Shown one piece after another: positions 1-5,663 of a stretch of 7,886 nucleotides of DNA (within the stretch, counting starts at the first letter, position 1; every line of letters starts with the position of its first letter). The translations under genes and the position numbers were made by a program. The notes beneath the pieces are model-generated. The model was given only the letters and a program-made list of their open reading frames with translations, was not told the origin of the DNA and did no database searches. Source of the stretch: JADFNO01 sp965369945. Its GTDB lineage: Bacteria; Planctomycetota; Phycisphaerae; Phycisphaerales; SM1A02. The stretch covers positions 1-7,886 of the forward strand of contig CBDUST010000218.1 of NCBI GenBank assembly GCA_965369945.1, given 5' to 3'.

Positions 1-152
1 ATCACTTCAATCTCATCGTTCCCTGCGGTCTGGTCGGCCGAACCGTCACCAGCATGCACCAGCAACTCGGCGATGGCTGTCCAACGATGGATAAGGTGAA
101 GCGAGCAATCCTCGCCCAGTTCCGCAAAGCGATCAACTGCGCAGCGATATAG
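1..152 (+). CDS. lipB: Octanoyltransferase LipB, C-terminal fragment
   Basis: This is the 3' end of a gene entering from the left; the reading frame starts at base 3 and gives 49 residues before TAG. The fragment opens HFNLIVPCGL and continues with VTSMHQQLGD, matching the C-terminal part of LipB, where the Cys of the PCG motif (residue 8 here) is the acyl-accepting catalytic residue. LipB moves octanoyl groups from acyl carrier protein to lipoyl domains of 2-oxoacid dehydrogenases and GcvH, the first step of lipoate synthesis in the cytoplasm. The partner catalytic Lys lies upstream, outside the window. The gene ends 18 bp before the stop of the convergent minus-strand gene, and no terminator hairpin is visible between them. 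Identification is by motif and by the spacing from PCG to the C terminus. Confidence 0.88.
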   Translation, partial: HFNLIVPCGLVGRTVTSMHQQLGDGCPTMDKVKRAILAQFRKAINCAAI

Positions 153-170
153 CTCCAGCTTGCTACGGGT

Positions 171-605
171 TCATCCCAGCAACGAACGCAACCGTTTCCC
201 CAGACTCACCTTGCTCAATTCAGTCAGTTCGCCTGCGTCAAAGAACACGCCGCCGCACACCGTACAACTCTCAAAGTGAACTTGCTTTTGACCCGGCGCA
301 CTCATGCGGATCATCGCGGAGTGATCGACCGGGCACTTGATAGCCGTGATCTCATCCTGACGTTTGCCCATTGCCGCTGGATCAGTATCGATGGCCTTGA
401 CGGCCTTTCGATCAGCGAGCAACTGTTCCTTGCTCATTGCGTCCAGCCACAACCCGCCGCAGCGCTGGCACTGGCTTACGGTGTTGTGGTCGATCGCGAT
501 CGACTTCATACGCGTATAGCATTTGGGGCACTCGATCGGCCCCGATCGCTGCTCGACCTCCGCGTCTACATCGATCGGCGCCGGCTGATCCTCATTACTG
601 GGCAT
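171..605 (-). CDS. zf-TFIIB-type double zinc-ribbon protein
   Basis: A 144-residue soluble protein with no signal peptide or membrane segment. It has two tandem zinc-ribbon modules of the zf-TFIIB kind. The first is CPKC (C26, C29) paired with CQRCGGLWLD (C46, C49). The second is CPVDH (C91) paired with CTVCGGVFFDAGEL (C114, C117). In the second ribbon the expected second Cys is absent and D94/H95 stand in its place, so metal binding there may use His or be lost. The family is widespread and mostly uncharacterised; DNA or protein binding is possible but unproven. The reading frame stays open to 833, but the upstream part overlaps the OmpH-like gene and has shadow-like composition, so ATG at 605 is preferred. 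A G-rich stretch (GGGGGA) lies rather far upstream, about 18 nt. It starts 40 bp after the OmpH-like stop codon and may be cotranscribed with it. Confidence 0.8.
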   Translation of the reverse strand: MPSNEDQPAPIDVDAEVEQRSGPIECPKCYTRMKSIAIDHNTVSQCQRCGGLWLDAMSKEQLLADRKAVKAIDTDPAAMGKRQDEITAIKCPVDHSAMIRMSAPGQKQVHFESCTVCGGVFFDAGELTELSKVSLGKRLRSLLG

Positions 606-645
606 GCACGAAGTATCGGATATTCCCCCTGCTTGATAACAACCC

Positions 646-1374
646 TCATTCGGTCTCGACCGACAGCTCCTCCAAGACCGCGTCGGTGATGTCCAACGCT
701 TCTGGGTAGACCAGCGCAAGCCGCTGCCGCGTGGCGAGATAGGCCTGCGGTGGGTTGACCGCGCCGAAATCGTCGGCTGTGGCAATGAAGCGGAAGACGA
801 TGTCGATACTCTGCCGCTCGGACACGACCTCAACCGCCGCCACCATGTCTCGGTAGGCCTTCTCGACCTGGGTTGCCCTAAGCTGGCCCATTCGGGCGCT
901 GGCTTCCGCTCGCCACTGGTCGTACTCCACCCTCATCGCCTGATACGTCTCCTGCACCTCTATCGCCCTCGGATCGTCCGGCGCGACATCAGCGTTTTGC
1001 TGCTCGTAGGCCCTGATCCGCCGCATGAATTCCTGGTCGTTCCTCCGTAGTTCGTCGTCCAGCTCTTGACGTTCCTCAACGAACTGCTCGGCTTCAAGCA
1101 GCGGACCCATCGCCTTGCCCGGAGCAACGAAGGCCATGGAATAGGCTTGGGCATGCGCATTATCCGCCCACGCCAAATGCCCGGTGCTGTTGCGCAGGAC
1201 CAATGGCTCGTCCTCGCCGGTCAATATGAGGCTCGTCGCCGGTCCTAACTCATCAGCGATCAACGAAGGCTCAGCCATCGCCGCGGGTGATCCGATCCCC
1301 AACACGGTTGACAGGTTCAACGCCCCTAGCAAAGCCAGCGCTCCGTAGATTACGATTCGTTCGCGTGTGTTCAT
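646..1374 (-). CDS. OmpH/Skp-like periplasmic protein
   Basis: A 242-residue protein. Residues 8-28 are hydrophobic and are followed by AAMAEP near residue 34, which fits a signal peptide cleaved after AMA or an uncleaved anchor. A charged helical stretch at about 95-165, rich in E/R/Q/L, should form a coiled coil. The C-terminal part (AYRDMVAAVEVVSERQSIDIVF, then LVYPEALDITDAVLEEL) matches the end of OmpH/Skp-family domains. Skp chaperones carry outer-membrane proteins through the periplasm. This protein is longer than E. coli Skp (about 160 aa) because of extra sequence before the coil, so a related structural role is also possible. AAGGGA at 1380-1385 gives a usable ribosome site 5 nt before ATG. 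It follows lepA by 77 bp and precedes the zf-TFIIB gene. It is not beside bamA, the common Skp neighbour in proteobacteria. Confidence 0.75.
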   Translation of the reverse strand: MNTRERIVIYGALALLGALNLSTVLGIGSPAAMAEPSLIADELGPATSLILTGEDEPLVLRNSTGHLAWADNAHAQAYSMAFVAPGKAMGPLLEAEQFVEERQELDDELRRNDQEFMRRIRAYEQQNADVAPDDPRAIEVQETYQAMRVEYDQWRAEASARMGQLRATQVEKAYRDMVAAVEVVSERQSIDIVFRFIATADDFGAVNPPQAYLATRQRLALVYPEALDITDAVLEELSVETE

Positions 1375-1409
1375 GATGATCCCTTGTTCGGGTTTGATGC
1401 TCGATTCAG

Positions 1410-1447
1410 CGGGCTGTCAGCGTACCTTACTAAGACCAATCAGCCCG
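1410..1447 (-). other. Stem-loop between lepA and the OmpH-like gene
   Basis: CGGGCTG at 1410-1416 is the exact reverse complement of CAGCCCG at 1441-1447, giving a 7-bp stem with a 24-nt loop in the short gap after the lepA stop. No T-run follows on the minus strand, so it is not a convincing intrinsic terminator; it may be a weak pause or processing hairpin, or chance. Confidence 0.25.
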
Positions 1448-1451
1448 GCGG

Positions 1452-3260
1452 TCATTCCCCTTGTTCCAGCACAGCCATGAAGGCTTCTTGCGGAATATTC
1501 ACCGAGCCGACCGTCTTCATACGTTTCTTGCCCTTTTTTTGTTTTTCAAGAAGCTTGCGTTTTCGCGTGACATCCCCGCCGTAGCACTTGGCTGTGACGT
1601 TCTTTCGGACCGATTTGATCGTCTCACGAGCGATAATCTTCCCGCCGATCGCAGCTTGCAGCGCGATCTCGAACTGATGTCGGGCGATCTGCTTTCGCAG
1701 CTTCTGAAGGATCGCTCGGCTGCGCTTCTCGGCGTTTTGGCGATGACAGATCAGGCTCAGCGCCTCGACCGGCTGCTCGTTGACCAGGATCATCACCTTG
1801 GCCAACCGATCCGCGCGGAATCCGGTGATTTCATAGTCCATCGTGCCATAGCCGCGCGTGATGGATTTCAGCTTGTCGTAGAAGTCGTAAATGATCTCCG
1901 CCAACGGCAGTTCGTAATCAAGGATCTGCCGCGCCTCTGAAATAAACTGTTGCGACTTATACGTGCCCCGCCGACTGTCGCAGAGCCTCATCAAGTCGCC
2001 GATATTCTCAGTGGGGCAGATGATTTCGAGCTTCACGATCGGCTCGCGGATCGATACCACGTTGGCCAGATCCGGTAGATCAGCAGGATTATGGATCTCC
2101 ACCATCGTCCCGTCTCGCAGTTCAATCTGGTAACTCACCGTTGGAGCCGTTTGCACGATCTCGACCCCGCCTTCCCGCTCCAGCCGCTCCTGCACGATCT
2201 CCATATGAAGAAGGCCGAGGAACCCGCAGCGGAACCCGAATCCCAGCGCGTCGGAATGCGTCGGCTCAAACGTAAAACTTGCATCATTGAGATGCAGTTT
2301 TTCGATCGCCTCACGCAGCGTCTCGTATTCGCCCTTCTTGCCCGAAGCTTCGGGGGCAGTCGCGGGAAAGAACTCACAAAAGACCATCTGCTTCGGCTCT
2401 TGATAACCGGGGAGCGCCTCATCCGCTGGGTTCGTGTCCAACGTGATCGTGTCGCCGACGCGCACATCTTCTAACGTCTTGATCGCCGCCACCATGTACC
2501 CGACCTCAGCGTGGCCCAGATGTTTGGCTTTCGTTTGAGTTGGCGTGTATCGGCCCAGCTCGGTGATCGTAAACGTTCGCCCCGTGCCCATCATCCGGAC
2601 CTTGTCGCCAATTGAGAGCGACCCGTCAAAGATACGCAAGTAGACGACCACGCCGCGGTAATCGTCGTAATGGCTGTCAAAAATCAACGCACGCGTCTTG
2701 TCGGTCAGCGGCTCGCGCGGCGGCGGGAGCTTCTCACAGATGCGATCCAACAACTCCGCAATCCCTTGGCCAGTCTTCGCTGAGCAATAAATGCACTCGT
2801 CCGTTGAGAGCCCCAGCACCTGCTCGATCTCCATCGCGACCTCTTCCGGTCGAGCTGTGGGAAGATCAATCTTGTTGACAACGGGAATCAGCTCCAGCTC
2901 GTTGTCGATCGCTAGATATGCGTTGGCGACGGTCTGTGCTTCGACGCCCTGCGTGGCGTCAACGACCAGCAAGGCCCCTTCGCAAGCCGTTAACGCGCGT
3001 GAGACTTCGTACGAAAAATCCACATGCCCGGGCGTGTCGATGAAGTTGAGTTGATAGTCCTCCCCCCGGAAGTTGTGGTGAACGGTGACAGCCGAGGCCT
3101 TGATCGTGATGCCGCGCTCGCGCTCCAGATCCATGGAGTCCAGCAGTTGCTCACGAGCTTCGCGCTCCGTGACCGCCTTCGTAAGTTGCAGCAACCGATC
3201 CGCCAAGGTGCTCTTGCCGTGATCGATGTGGGCGATGATTGAAAAATTGCGGATGTGCAA
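1452..3260 (-). CDS. lepA: Elongation factor 4 (LepA), ribosomal back-translocation GTPase
   Basis: A 602-residue translational GTPase, close to the usual length of about 600. GTPase motifs are in order: AHIDHGKST (G1, residues 10-18), RGITIKAS (G2, 49-56), DTPGH with the catalytic His (G3, 75-79), NKID (G4, 129-132) and SAK (G5, 160-162). The EF-4-specific C-terminal domain is intact: YGTMDYEITGF, then LICHRQNAEKRSR, AKCYGGDVTRKRKLLEKQKKGKKRMK and a final IPQEAFMAVL, with the basic tail that reaches into the peptidyl-transferase centre. The protein acts on stalled or mistranslocated ribosomes. The start is TTG at 3260, giving MHIRNFSIIAHIDHGKST, the normal family N terminus. The frame is open to another TTG at 3353, but that extension would be encoded by repeat and hairpin DNA, and no in-frame ATG exists upstream. 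No Shine-Dalgarno site is evident before TTG. It lies 105 bp after the last zinc-ribbon paralogue and may share its transcript. Confidence 0.95.
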   Translation of the reverse strand: MHIRNFSIIAHIDHGKSTLADRLLQLTKAVTEREAREQLLDSMDLERERGITIKASAVTVHHNFRGEDYQLNFIDTPGHVDFSYEVSRALTACEGALLVVDATQGVEAQTVANAYLAIDNELELIPVVNKIDLPTARPEEVAMEIEQVLGLSTDECIYCSAKTGQGIAELLDRICEKLPPPREPLTDKTRALIFDSHYDDYRGVVVYLRIFDGSLSIGDKVRMMGTGRTFTITELGRYTPTQTKAKHLGHAEVGYMVAAIKTLEDVRVGDTITLDTNPADEALPGYQEPKQMVFCEFFPATAPEASGKKGEYETLREAIEKLHLNDASFTFEPTHSDALGFGFRCGFLGLLHMEIVQERLEREGGVEIVQTAPTVSYQIELRDGTMVEIHNPADLPDLANVVSIREPIVKLEIICPTENIGDLMRLCDSRRGTYKSQQFISEARQILDYELPLAEIIYDFYDKLKSITRGYGTMDYEITGFRADRLAKVMILVNEQPVEALSLICHRQNAEKRSRAILQKLRKQIARHQFEIALQAAIGGKIIARETIKSVRKNVTAKCYGGDVTRKRKLLEKQKKGKKRMKTVGSVNIPQEAFMAVLEQGE

Positions 3261-3270
3261 GGGAGGAAAA

Positions 3271-3284
3271 AGGCTTGAGGCTTG
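3271..3284. repeat. Heptamer tandem repeat AGGCTTG x2
   Basis: Two perfect AGGCTTG units followed by AGGATAT, just upstream of the lepA start. The same heptamer reappears, four units long, at 5532-5559. Its presence here supports treating 3261-3353 as leader rather than lepA coding sequence. Confidence 0.6.
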
Positions 3285-3316
3285 AGGATATTGAAGCTGT
3301 GAATTGTACCCCCAAG

Positions 3317-3348
3317 CCGGACCTGACGAGTCCGCGAGGAAGGTCCGG
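3317..3348. other. Hairpin upstream of lepA
   Basis: CCGGACCT at 3317-3324 and AGGTCCGG at 3341-3348 form a perfect 8-bp stem. Within it, TCC/GGA can close a GCGA tetraloop (GNRA type when read on the + strand), leaving a one-sided GACGAG bulge. A competing 5-bp hairpin is possible (CGGAC 3318-3322 with GTCCG 3330-3334), so two folds exclude each other. No U-run follows on either strand. On the minus strand it lies in the 105-nt leader between the last zinc-ribbon gene and lepA. Confidence 0.5.
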
Positions 3349-3365
3349 GTCAACCCGCGCGCCTC

Positions 3366-3896
3366 TCACGATCCCTGTTCATCTGTGTCCATCAGCTGTT
3401 GCTTCGGCATCGGCTCGCGCGGTGATCCACATTCGGGACAGCGCGTTGTGTGCGCCTCAAGTCCTTTCAGAAGATAGCCGCACGGTACACAGGTTTCAAT
3501 GCCTTTGGATCGCATTGCAAGTCGTATCGGTCGGCGGCACATCGTTCTTAGCAGGGGGAGTAAACTCATATCCCATGCCAAAGCGGCCGGTAGCCCCAAG
3601 CCATATCCCACGACCAACTCCGCTACGCCCTCCGTCAGGAAGAGTGCATTGTTTGATAGGGTTGCTGTGCGTAGTACTGGAAGCCCGATTGCCACGGCAC
3701 CGAAAGTGGTGCCGAATCCAAGCCCCAGGACGACCACGAGATAGTACGGATACCACTTCCCGAACCAGACCTCATCAAATGCTTCCACAGCAACGAGACG
3801 CTCCTGCTCGCGAGTCACATCCATATTCGGAGACACACCGCGCAGCCAACGCTGCTTGTACCACCGGCGATATTGAAGCCAAGTTCGACGGATCAT
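3366..3896 (-). CDS. Two-helix membrane protein with C-terminal zinc ribbon (paralogue 4)
   Basis: A 176-residue protein of unknown function. A basic N-terminal region (about 1-45) is followed by two hydrophobic segments at roughly 51-75 and 90-116, then a C-terminal zinc ribbon: CVPCGYLLKGL (C136, C139) and CPECG (C153, C156). With two membrane passes and a positively charged N terminus, both ends are predicted cytoplasmic. The CGYxLxGL...CPECG signature is, from memory, very common in Planctomycetota hypothetical proteins. The ATG overlaps the stop of the upstream paralogue (ATGA), implying translational coupling. It is the most divergent of the four: it lacks the MNLRWL start and has a longer N terminus. 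The last codons (LMDTDEQGS) lie in a decamer repeat, suggesting that the C terminus was extended by repeat DNA. A sensory or scaffolding role is guesswork. Confidence 0.8.
   Translation of the reverse strand: MIRRTWLQYRRWYKQRWLRGVSPNMDVTREQERLVAVEAFDEVWFGKWYPYYLVVVLGLGFGTTFGAVAIGLPVLRTATLSNNALFLTEGVAELVVGYGLGLPAALAWDMSLLPLLRTMCRRPIRLAMRSKGIETCVPCGYLLKGLEAHTTRCPECGSPREPMPKQQLMDTDEQGS
3371..3400. repeat. Decamer repeat A, copy 1 (inside CDS end)
   Basis: Three degenerate units of period 10, each beginning ATC: ATCCCTGTTC, ATCTGTGTCC, ATCAGCTGTT. All three lie within the 3' end of the zinc-ribbon gene and encode its last residues. Confidence 0.6.
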
Positions 3897-4342
3897 GGAG
3901 ACTTCACGTCAGTAGGCAACAATGTCATGCACTTCGCGCCGCATTCCGGGCAACGCTCAACCTCATCGCCCAATCCGCGCAGTTCATACCCGCAACCGAT
4001 ACACAAGACGTACCCATGATCGCGCATCGCCCGCCGAACCGGCTTGATATACAACGTTCGATACACCCACGCGCTGTAAGGCCAAACAAGGAAACAGACG
4101 ATCGCCACCGCCACCACATGCGCATATGTTTGGCCTGGTAGCCCAAGCCAACTCAATGCCGCCGGTATGCCGTATACGAAGGCAAGGCCGAACGGCACTG
4201 CGATCACAACAAACGAATACCCCCAAAACCGATACCACGACAAATACCTCTTATGCGCCGCCATCGAAAGCCGACGCTGATCACGCCGCGACAACTTGTA
4301 CTGCGGATCGGTAAAATTCCCAAACAACCAACGTAAATTCAT
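3893..4342 (-). CDS. Two-helix membrane protein with C-terminal zinc ribbon (paralogue 3)
   Basis: A 149-residue protein of unknown function. It opens MNLRWLFGNFTDP, like the two upstream paralogues, followed by a basic stretch, two hydrophobic segments (about 40-66 and 72-97) and a zinc ribbon CIGCGYELRGL (C114, C117) and CPECGAKC (C131, C134, with an extra Cys at 138). The C-terminal REPMP tail common to the others is replaced by MTLLPTDVKSP. The stop codon overlaps the ATG of the next gene by 4 bp. The ATG is preceded at one base by decamer repeat A rather than by a Shine-Dalgarno sequence. It clearly belongs to the same family as its neighbours but is more divergent than the 4352/5040 pair. 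The biochemical role is unknown. Confidence 0.8.
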   Translation of the reverse strand: MNLRWLFGNFTDPQYKLSRRDQRRLSMAAHKRYLSWYRFWGYSFVVIAVPFGLAFVYGIPAALSWLGLPGQTYAHVVAVAIVCFLVWPYSAWVYRTLYIKPVRRAMRDHGYVLCIGCGYELRGLGDEVERCPECGAKCMTLLPTDVKSP

Positions 4343-4343
4343 G

Positions 4344-4373
4344 ATCAGTGTTTATTTGTGTTCATCTGTGGTT
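4344..4373. repeat. Decamer repeat A, copy 2
   Basis: Three units of period 10: ATCAGTGTTT, ATTTGTGTTC, ATCTGTGGTT. The repeat starts one base upstream of the ATG of the gene ending at 4342. Its far part (from 4352) is coding for the end of the upstream paralogue, giving the residues TTDEHK and the TAA stop. Confidence 0.75.
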
Positions 4374-4819
4374 GCTTGCTCCGGCATAGCCTCGCGCTTC
4401 ACCCCACACTCCGGGCAGTTCATTACATCCTCCTCCAATCCGCGCAGCCAATACCCACATTTCAGACAAACGTCGAAGCCTTCCAGCCGGATTCGATGAT
4501 AGTGTTCCGTTCGTAAAACAAAACCGTACATAACGCATGCCCAAATCCAGAAAGCAGGAACGGCGGGTAGAATCAATAACGGCACAAACTGTCCGCCCCG
4601 ATTGATCCGAAGTTCCATTGCTGTGATGGCTACCGCGGATAGAGGAAGCACAACAAAAACAGGCAACGCTGTACCCAAGGCAAAAATGATCCTTCGCCAC
4701 CGGAGTGAGACTGGAAGTTTCCAAAACGGGATGTGACGCCAAGCCAGTTTATGTCGCTCCCAGAACGACAACGGCAAATCAGGGTCCGAATAGTCAAACA
4801 ATAACCAACGCAAATTCAT
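4352..4819 (-). CDS. Two-helix membrane protein with C-terminal zinc ribbon (paralogue 2)
   Basis: A 155-residue protein of unknown function. Order: conserved N terminus MNLRWLLFDYSDPDLPLSFW, an amphipathic basic region (LPVSLRWRR), hydrophobic segments at about 43-68 and 78-103, then HYHRIRLEGFDV and the ribbon CLKCGYWLRGL (C118, C121) and CPECGVKREAMP (C135, C138). By hand alignment it is about three quarters identical to the 5040-5495 protein over 146 residues. The N-terminal 45 residues and the ribbon are best conserved and the membrane segments vary most. That pattern suggests the soluble faces carry the function. The final TTDEHK comes from decamer repeat A. Nine bases separate it from the next gene, so the two are surely cotranscribed. 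There is no Shine-Dalgarno site; repeat A abuts the ATG. Confidence 0.85.
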   Translation of the reverse strand: MNLRWLLFDYSDPDLPLSFWERHKLAWRHIPFWKLPVSLRWRRIIFALGTALPVFVVLPLSAVAITAMELRINRGGQFVPLLILPAVPAFWIWACVMYGFVLRTEHYHRIRLEGFDVCLKCGYWLRGLEEDVMNCPECGVKREAMPEQATTDEHK

Positions 4820-4820
4820 A

Positions 4821-4850
4821 ATCTGTGTCTATCTGTTTTCATCTGTGGTG
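4821..4850. repeat. Decamer repeat A, copy 3
   Basis: Three units of period 10: ATCTGTGTCT, ATCTGTTTTC, ATCTGTGGTG. It begins one base upstream of the ATG of the gene ending at 4819 and forms that gene's immediate leader. Confidence 0.8.
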
Positions 4851-4860
4851 AATTCGAGCA

Positions 4861-4916
4861 GCCATGAGCCATGAGCCATGAGCGATCAGTCATTAGTCAT
4901 TAGCCATTGGTCATTC
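4861..4916. repeat. Heptamer tandem array, 8 units (GCCATGA type)
   Basis: Eight consecutive 7-base units: GCCATGA three times, GCGATCA, GTCATTA twice, GCCATTG, GTCATTC. The gradient from perfect to degenerate units is typical of tandem expansion with later decay. It is non-coding here, in the 220-bp gap between two zinc-ribbon paralogues. Confidence 0.85.
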
Positions 4917-4948
4917 ACCGGTGCCGAACCTCATCTCTCATGTTGCTC

Positions 4949-4979
4949 GGAACCCGCCGTGGCGGGGCTCATCGGTTCC
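4949..4979. other. GC-rich stem-loop in intergenic region
   Basis: CCCGC (4953-4957) pairs with GCGGG (4962-4966) around a 4-nt loop, and the flanking GGAA (4949-4952) can pair with TTCC (4976-4979) across a bulge. No T-run follows on the minus strand. The rest of 4917-4985 shows nothing recognisable. Confidence 0.35.
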
Positions 4980-4985
4980 TCCCCC

Positions 4986-5005
4986 CTCCGTGGCTCTCCG
5001 TGTTT
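4986..5005. repeat. Decamer repeat B, 2 units (CTCCGTG type)
   Basis: CTCCGTGGCT and CTCCGTGTTT in tandem, period 10. They are followed by TTTCAATCnTCTC, a joining sequence shared with the longer copy at 5575-5604. Confidence 0.7.
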
Positions 5006-5021
5006 CAATCTTCTCTCAATC

Positions 5022-5041
5022 ATCTGTGTCCATCTGTGGCT
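5022..5041. repeat. Decamer repeat A, copy 4 (2 units)
   Basis: ATCTGTGTCC and ATCTGTGGCT in tandem. It ends on the stop codon of the zinc-ribbon gene at 5040-5495 and so forms its immediate 3' flank. Confidence 0.75.
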
Positions 5042-5495
5042 ACTCCCCCTCCACCCCCGGCATAGGCTCGCGCTTTGCGCCACACTCCGGACAGTTTCCA
5101 ATCTCATCACCCAATCCGCGCAGCCAGTACCCACATTTCAGACAGACGTCGAAACCTTCCAGCCGGATTCGATGATAGTGTTCCACACGTGAGACCAATC
5201 CGTACAGAACGCATGCCCATATCCAGAAAGTAGGCGCGAGGAGTAGCAGCAATAGTGGGATAAACTGCCCGACGCCACCGATCCGCGATGCCATAACGGT
5301 CGTCGCCTTGATGGCCAAGGGAACCACAACAAAAACTGGCGAACCTGCGCCCAAGGCAAAAACGATCCTTCGCCATCGAAGTGAGACGGGGAGTTTCCAA
5401 ATCGGCATGAACCGCCATGCCAATTTCTGTCGCTTCCAAAACGACAACGGCAAATCGGGATCCGCGTAGTCAAATAACAACCAACGTAGATTCAT
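5040..5495 (-). CDS. Two-helix membrane protein with C-terminal zinc ribbon (paralogue 1)
   Basis: A 151-residue protein of unknown function and the first gene of the paralogue array in transcription order. It has the MNLRWLLFDYADPDLP N terminus and two hydrophobic segments (about 43-68 and 78-103, the second containing a run of Leu at 81-86). Next come HYHRIRLEGFDV and the ribbon CLKCGYWLRGL (C118, C121) and CPECGAKREPMP (C135, C138). It is closely related to the 4352-4819 protein, with long stretches near-identical at DNA level around the ribbon, pointing to a fairly recent duplication. Repeat copies bound it on both sides, at one base before ATG and overlapping the stop. Zinc binding by the four Cys is a strong expectation; any regulatory or assembly role is speculation. 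Confidence 0.85.
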   Translation of the reverse strand: MNLRWLLFDYADPDLPLSFWKRQKLAWRFMPIWKLPVSLRWRRIVFALGAGSPVFVVVPLAIKATTVMASRIGGVGQFIPLLLLLLAPTFWIWACVLYGLVSRVEHYHRIRLEGFDVCLKCGYWLRGLGDEIGNCPECGAKREPMPGVEGE

Positions 5496-5496
5496 G

Positions 5497-5526
5497 ATCA
5501 GTGTCTATCTGTGTCCAGCTGTGGCA
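5497..5526. repeat. Decamer repeat A, copy 5
   Basis: Three units of period 10: ATCAGTGTCT, ATCTGTGTCC, AGCTGTGGCA. It begins one base upstream of the ATG at 5495, in the same phase as copies 2 and 3. Confidence 0.8.
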
Positions 5527-5531
5527 AAGGA

Positions 5532-5559
5532 AGGCTTGAGGGATGAGGCTCGAGGCTTG
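5532..5559. repeat. Heptamer tandem repeat, 4 units (AGGCTTG type)
   Basis: AGGCTTG, AGGGATG, AGGCTCG, AGGCTTG in tandem, period 7. It is the same heptamer as at 3271-3284 upstream of lepA. Confidence 0.7.
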
Positions 5560-5574
5560 AGAATCGTTCTTCAT

Positions 5575-5604
5575 CTCCGTGGCTCTCCGTGACCCTCCGT
5601 GTTT
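5575..5604. repeat. Decamer repeat B, 3 units (CTCCGTG type)
   Basis: CTCCGTGGCT, CTCCGTGACC, CTCCGTGTTT in tandem, period 10. It is followed by the joining sequence TTTCAATCCTCTC, as at 4986-5005. Confidence 0.75.
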
Positions 5605-5620
5605 CAATCCTCTCCAAACC

Positions 5621-5650
5621 ATCTGTGTCTATCTGCGTCCATCTGTGGCT
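5621..5650. repeat. Decamer repeat A, copy 6
   Basis: Three well-preserved units, ATCTGTGTCT, ATCTGCGTCC, ATCTGTGGCT, lying 13 bp past the nadD stop codon. Confidence 0.85.
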
Positions 5651-5663
5651 ACTCTGCTCGGCT

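Noticed and set aside
3322..3341. The + strand CTGACGAGTCCGCGAGGA resembles the core and stem II of a hammerhead ribozyme.
   Set aside because: The obligatory GAAA after stem II is missing (AGGT follows), and the flanking arms pair with each other instead of forming stems I and III.
3336..3350. GAGGAAGGTCCGGGT looks like the conserved GAGGAAAGTCCGGGC block of RNase P RNA.
   Set aside because: No other RNase P landmarks follow, and the downstream sequence is the coding region of the zinc-ribbon gene on the other strand.
3261..3353. N-terminal extension of LepA by 31 residues from a TTG at 3353.
   Set aside because: The extension covers the AGGCTTG repeat and the hairpin, has no counterpart in EF-4 proteins, and starting at 3260 gives the standard N terminus.
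3239..4141. A long open frame of 300 codons on the + strand.
   Set aside because: It lies antisense to two well-supported zinc-ribbon genes and a repeat region, and its translation is low in recognisable motifs and rich in R/P/H/S, as expected for a shadow frame.
4344..5650. The regularly spaced repeats were considered as a CRISPR array.
   Set aside because: The units are 7 or 10 bp in direct tandem without unique spacers of constant length, and no cas gene is present.
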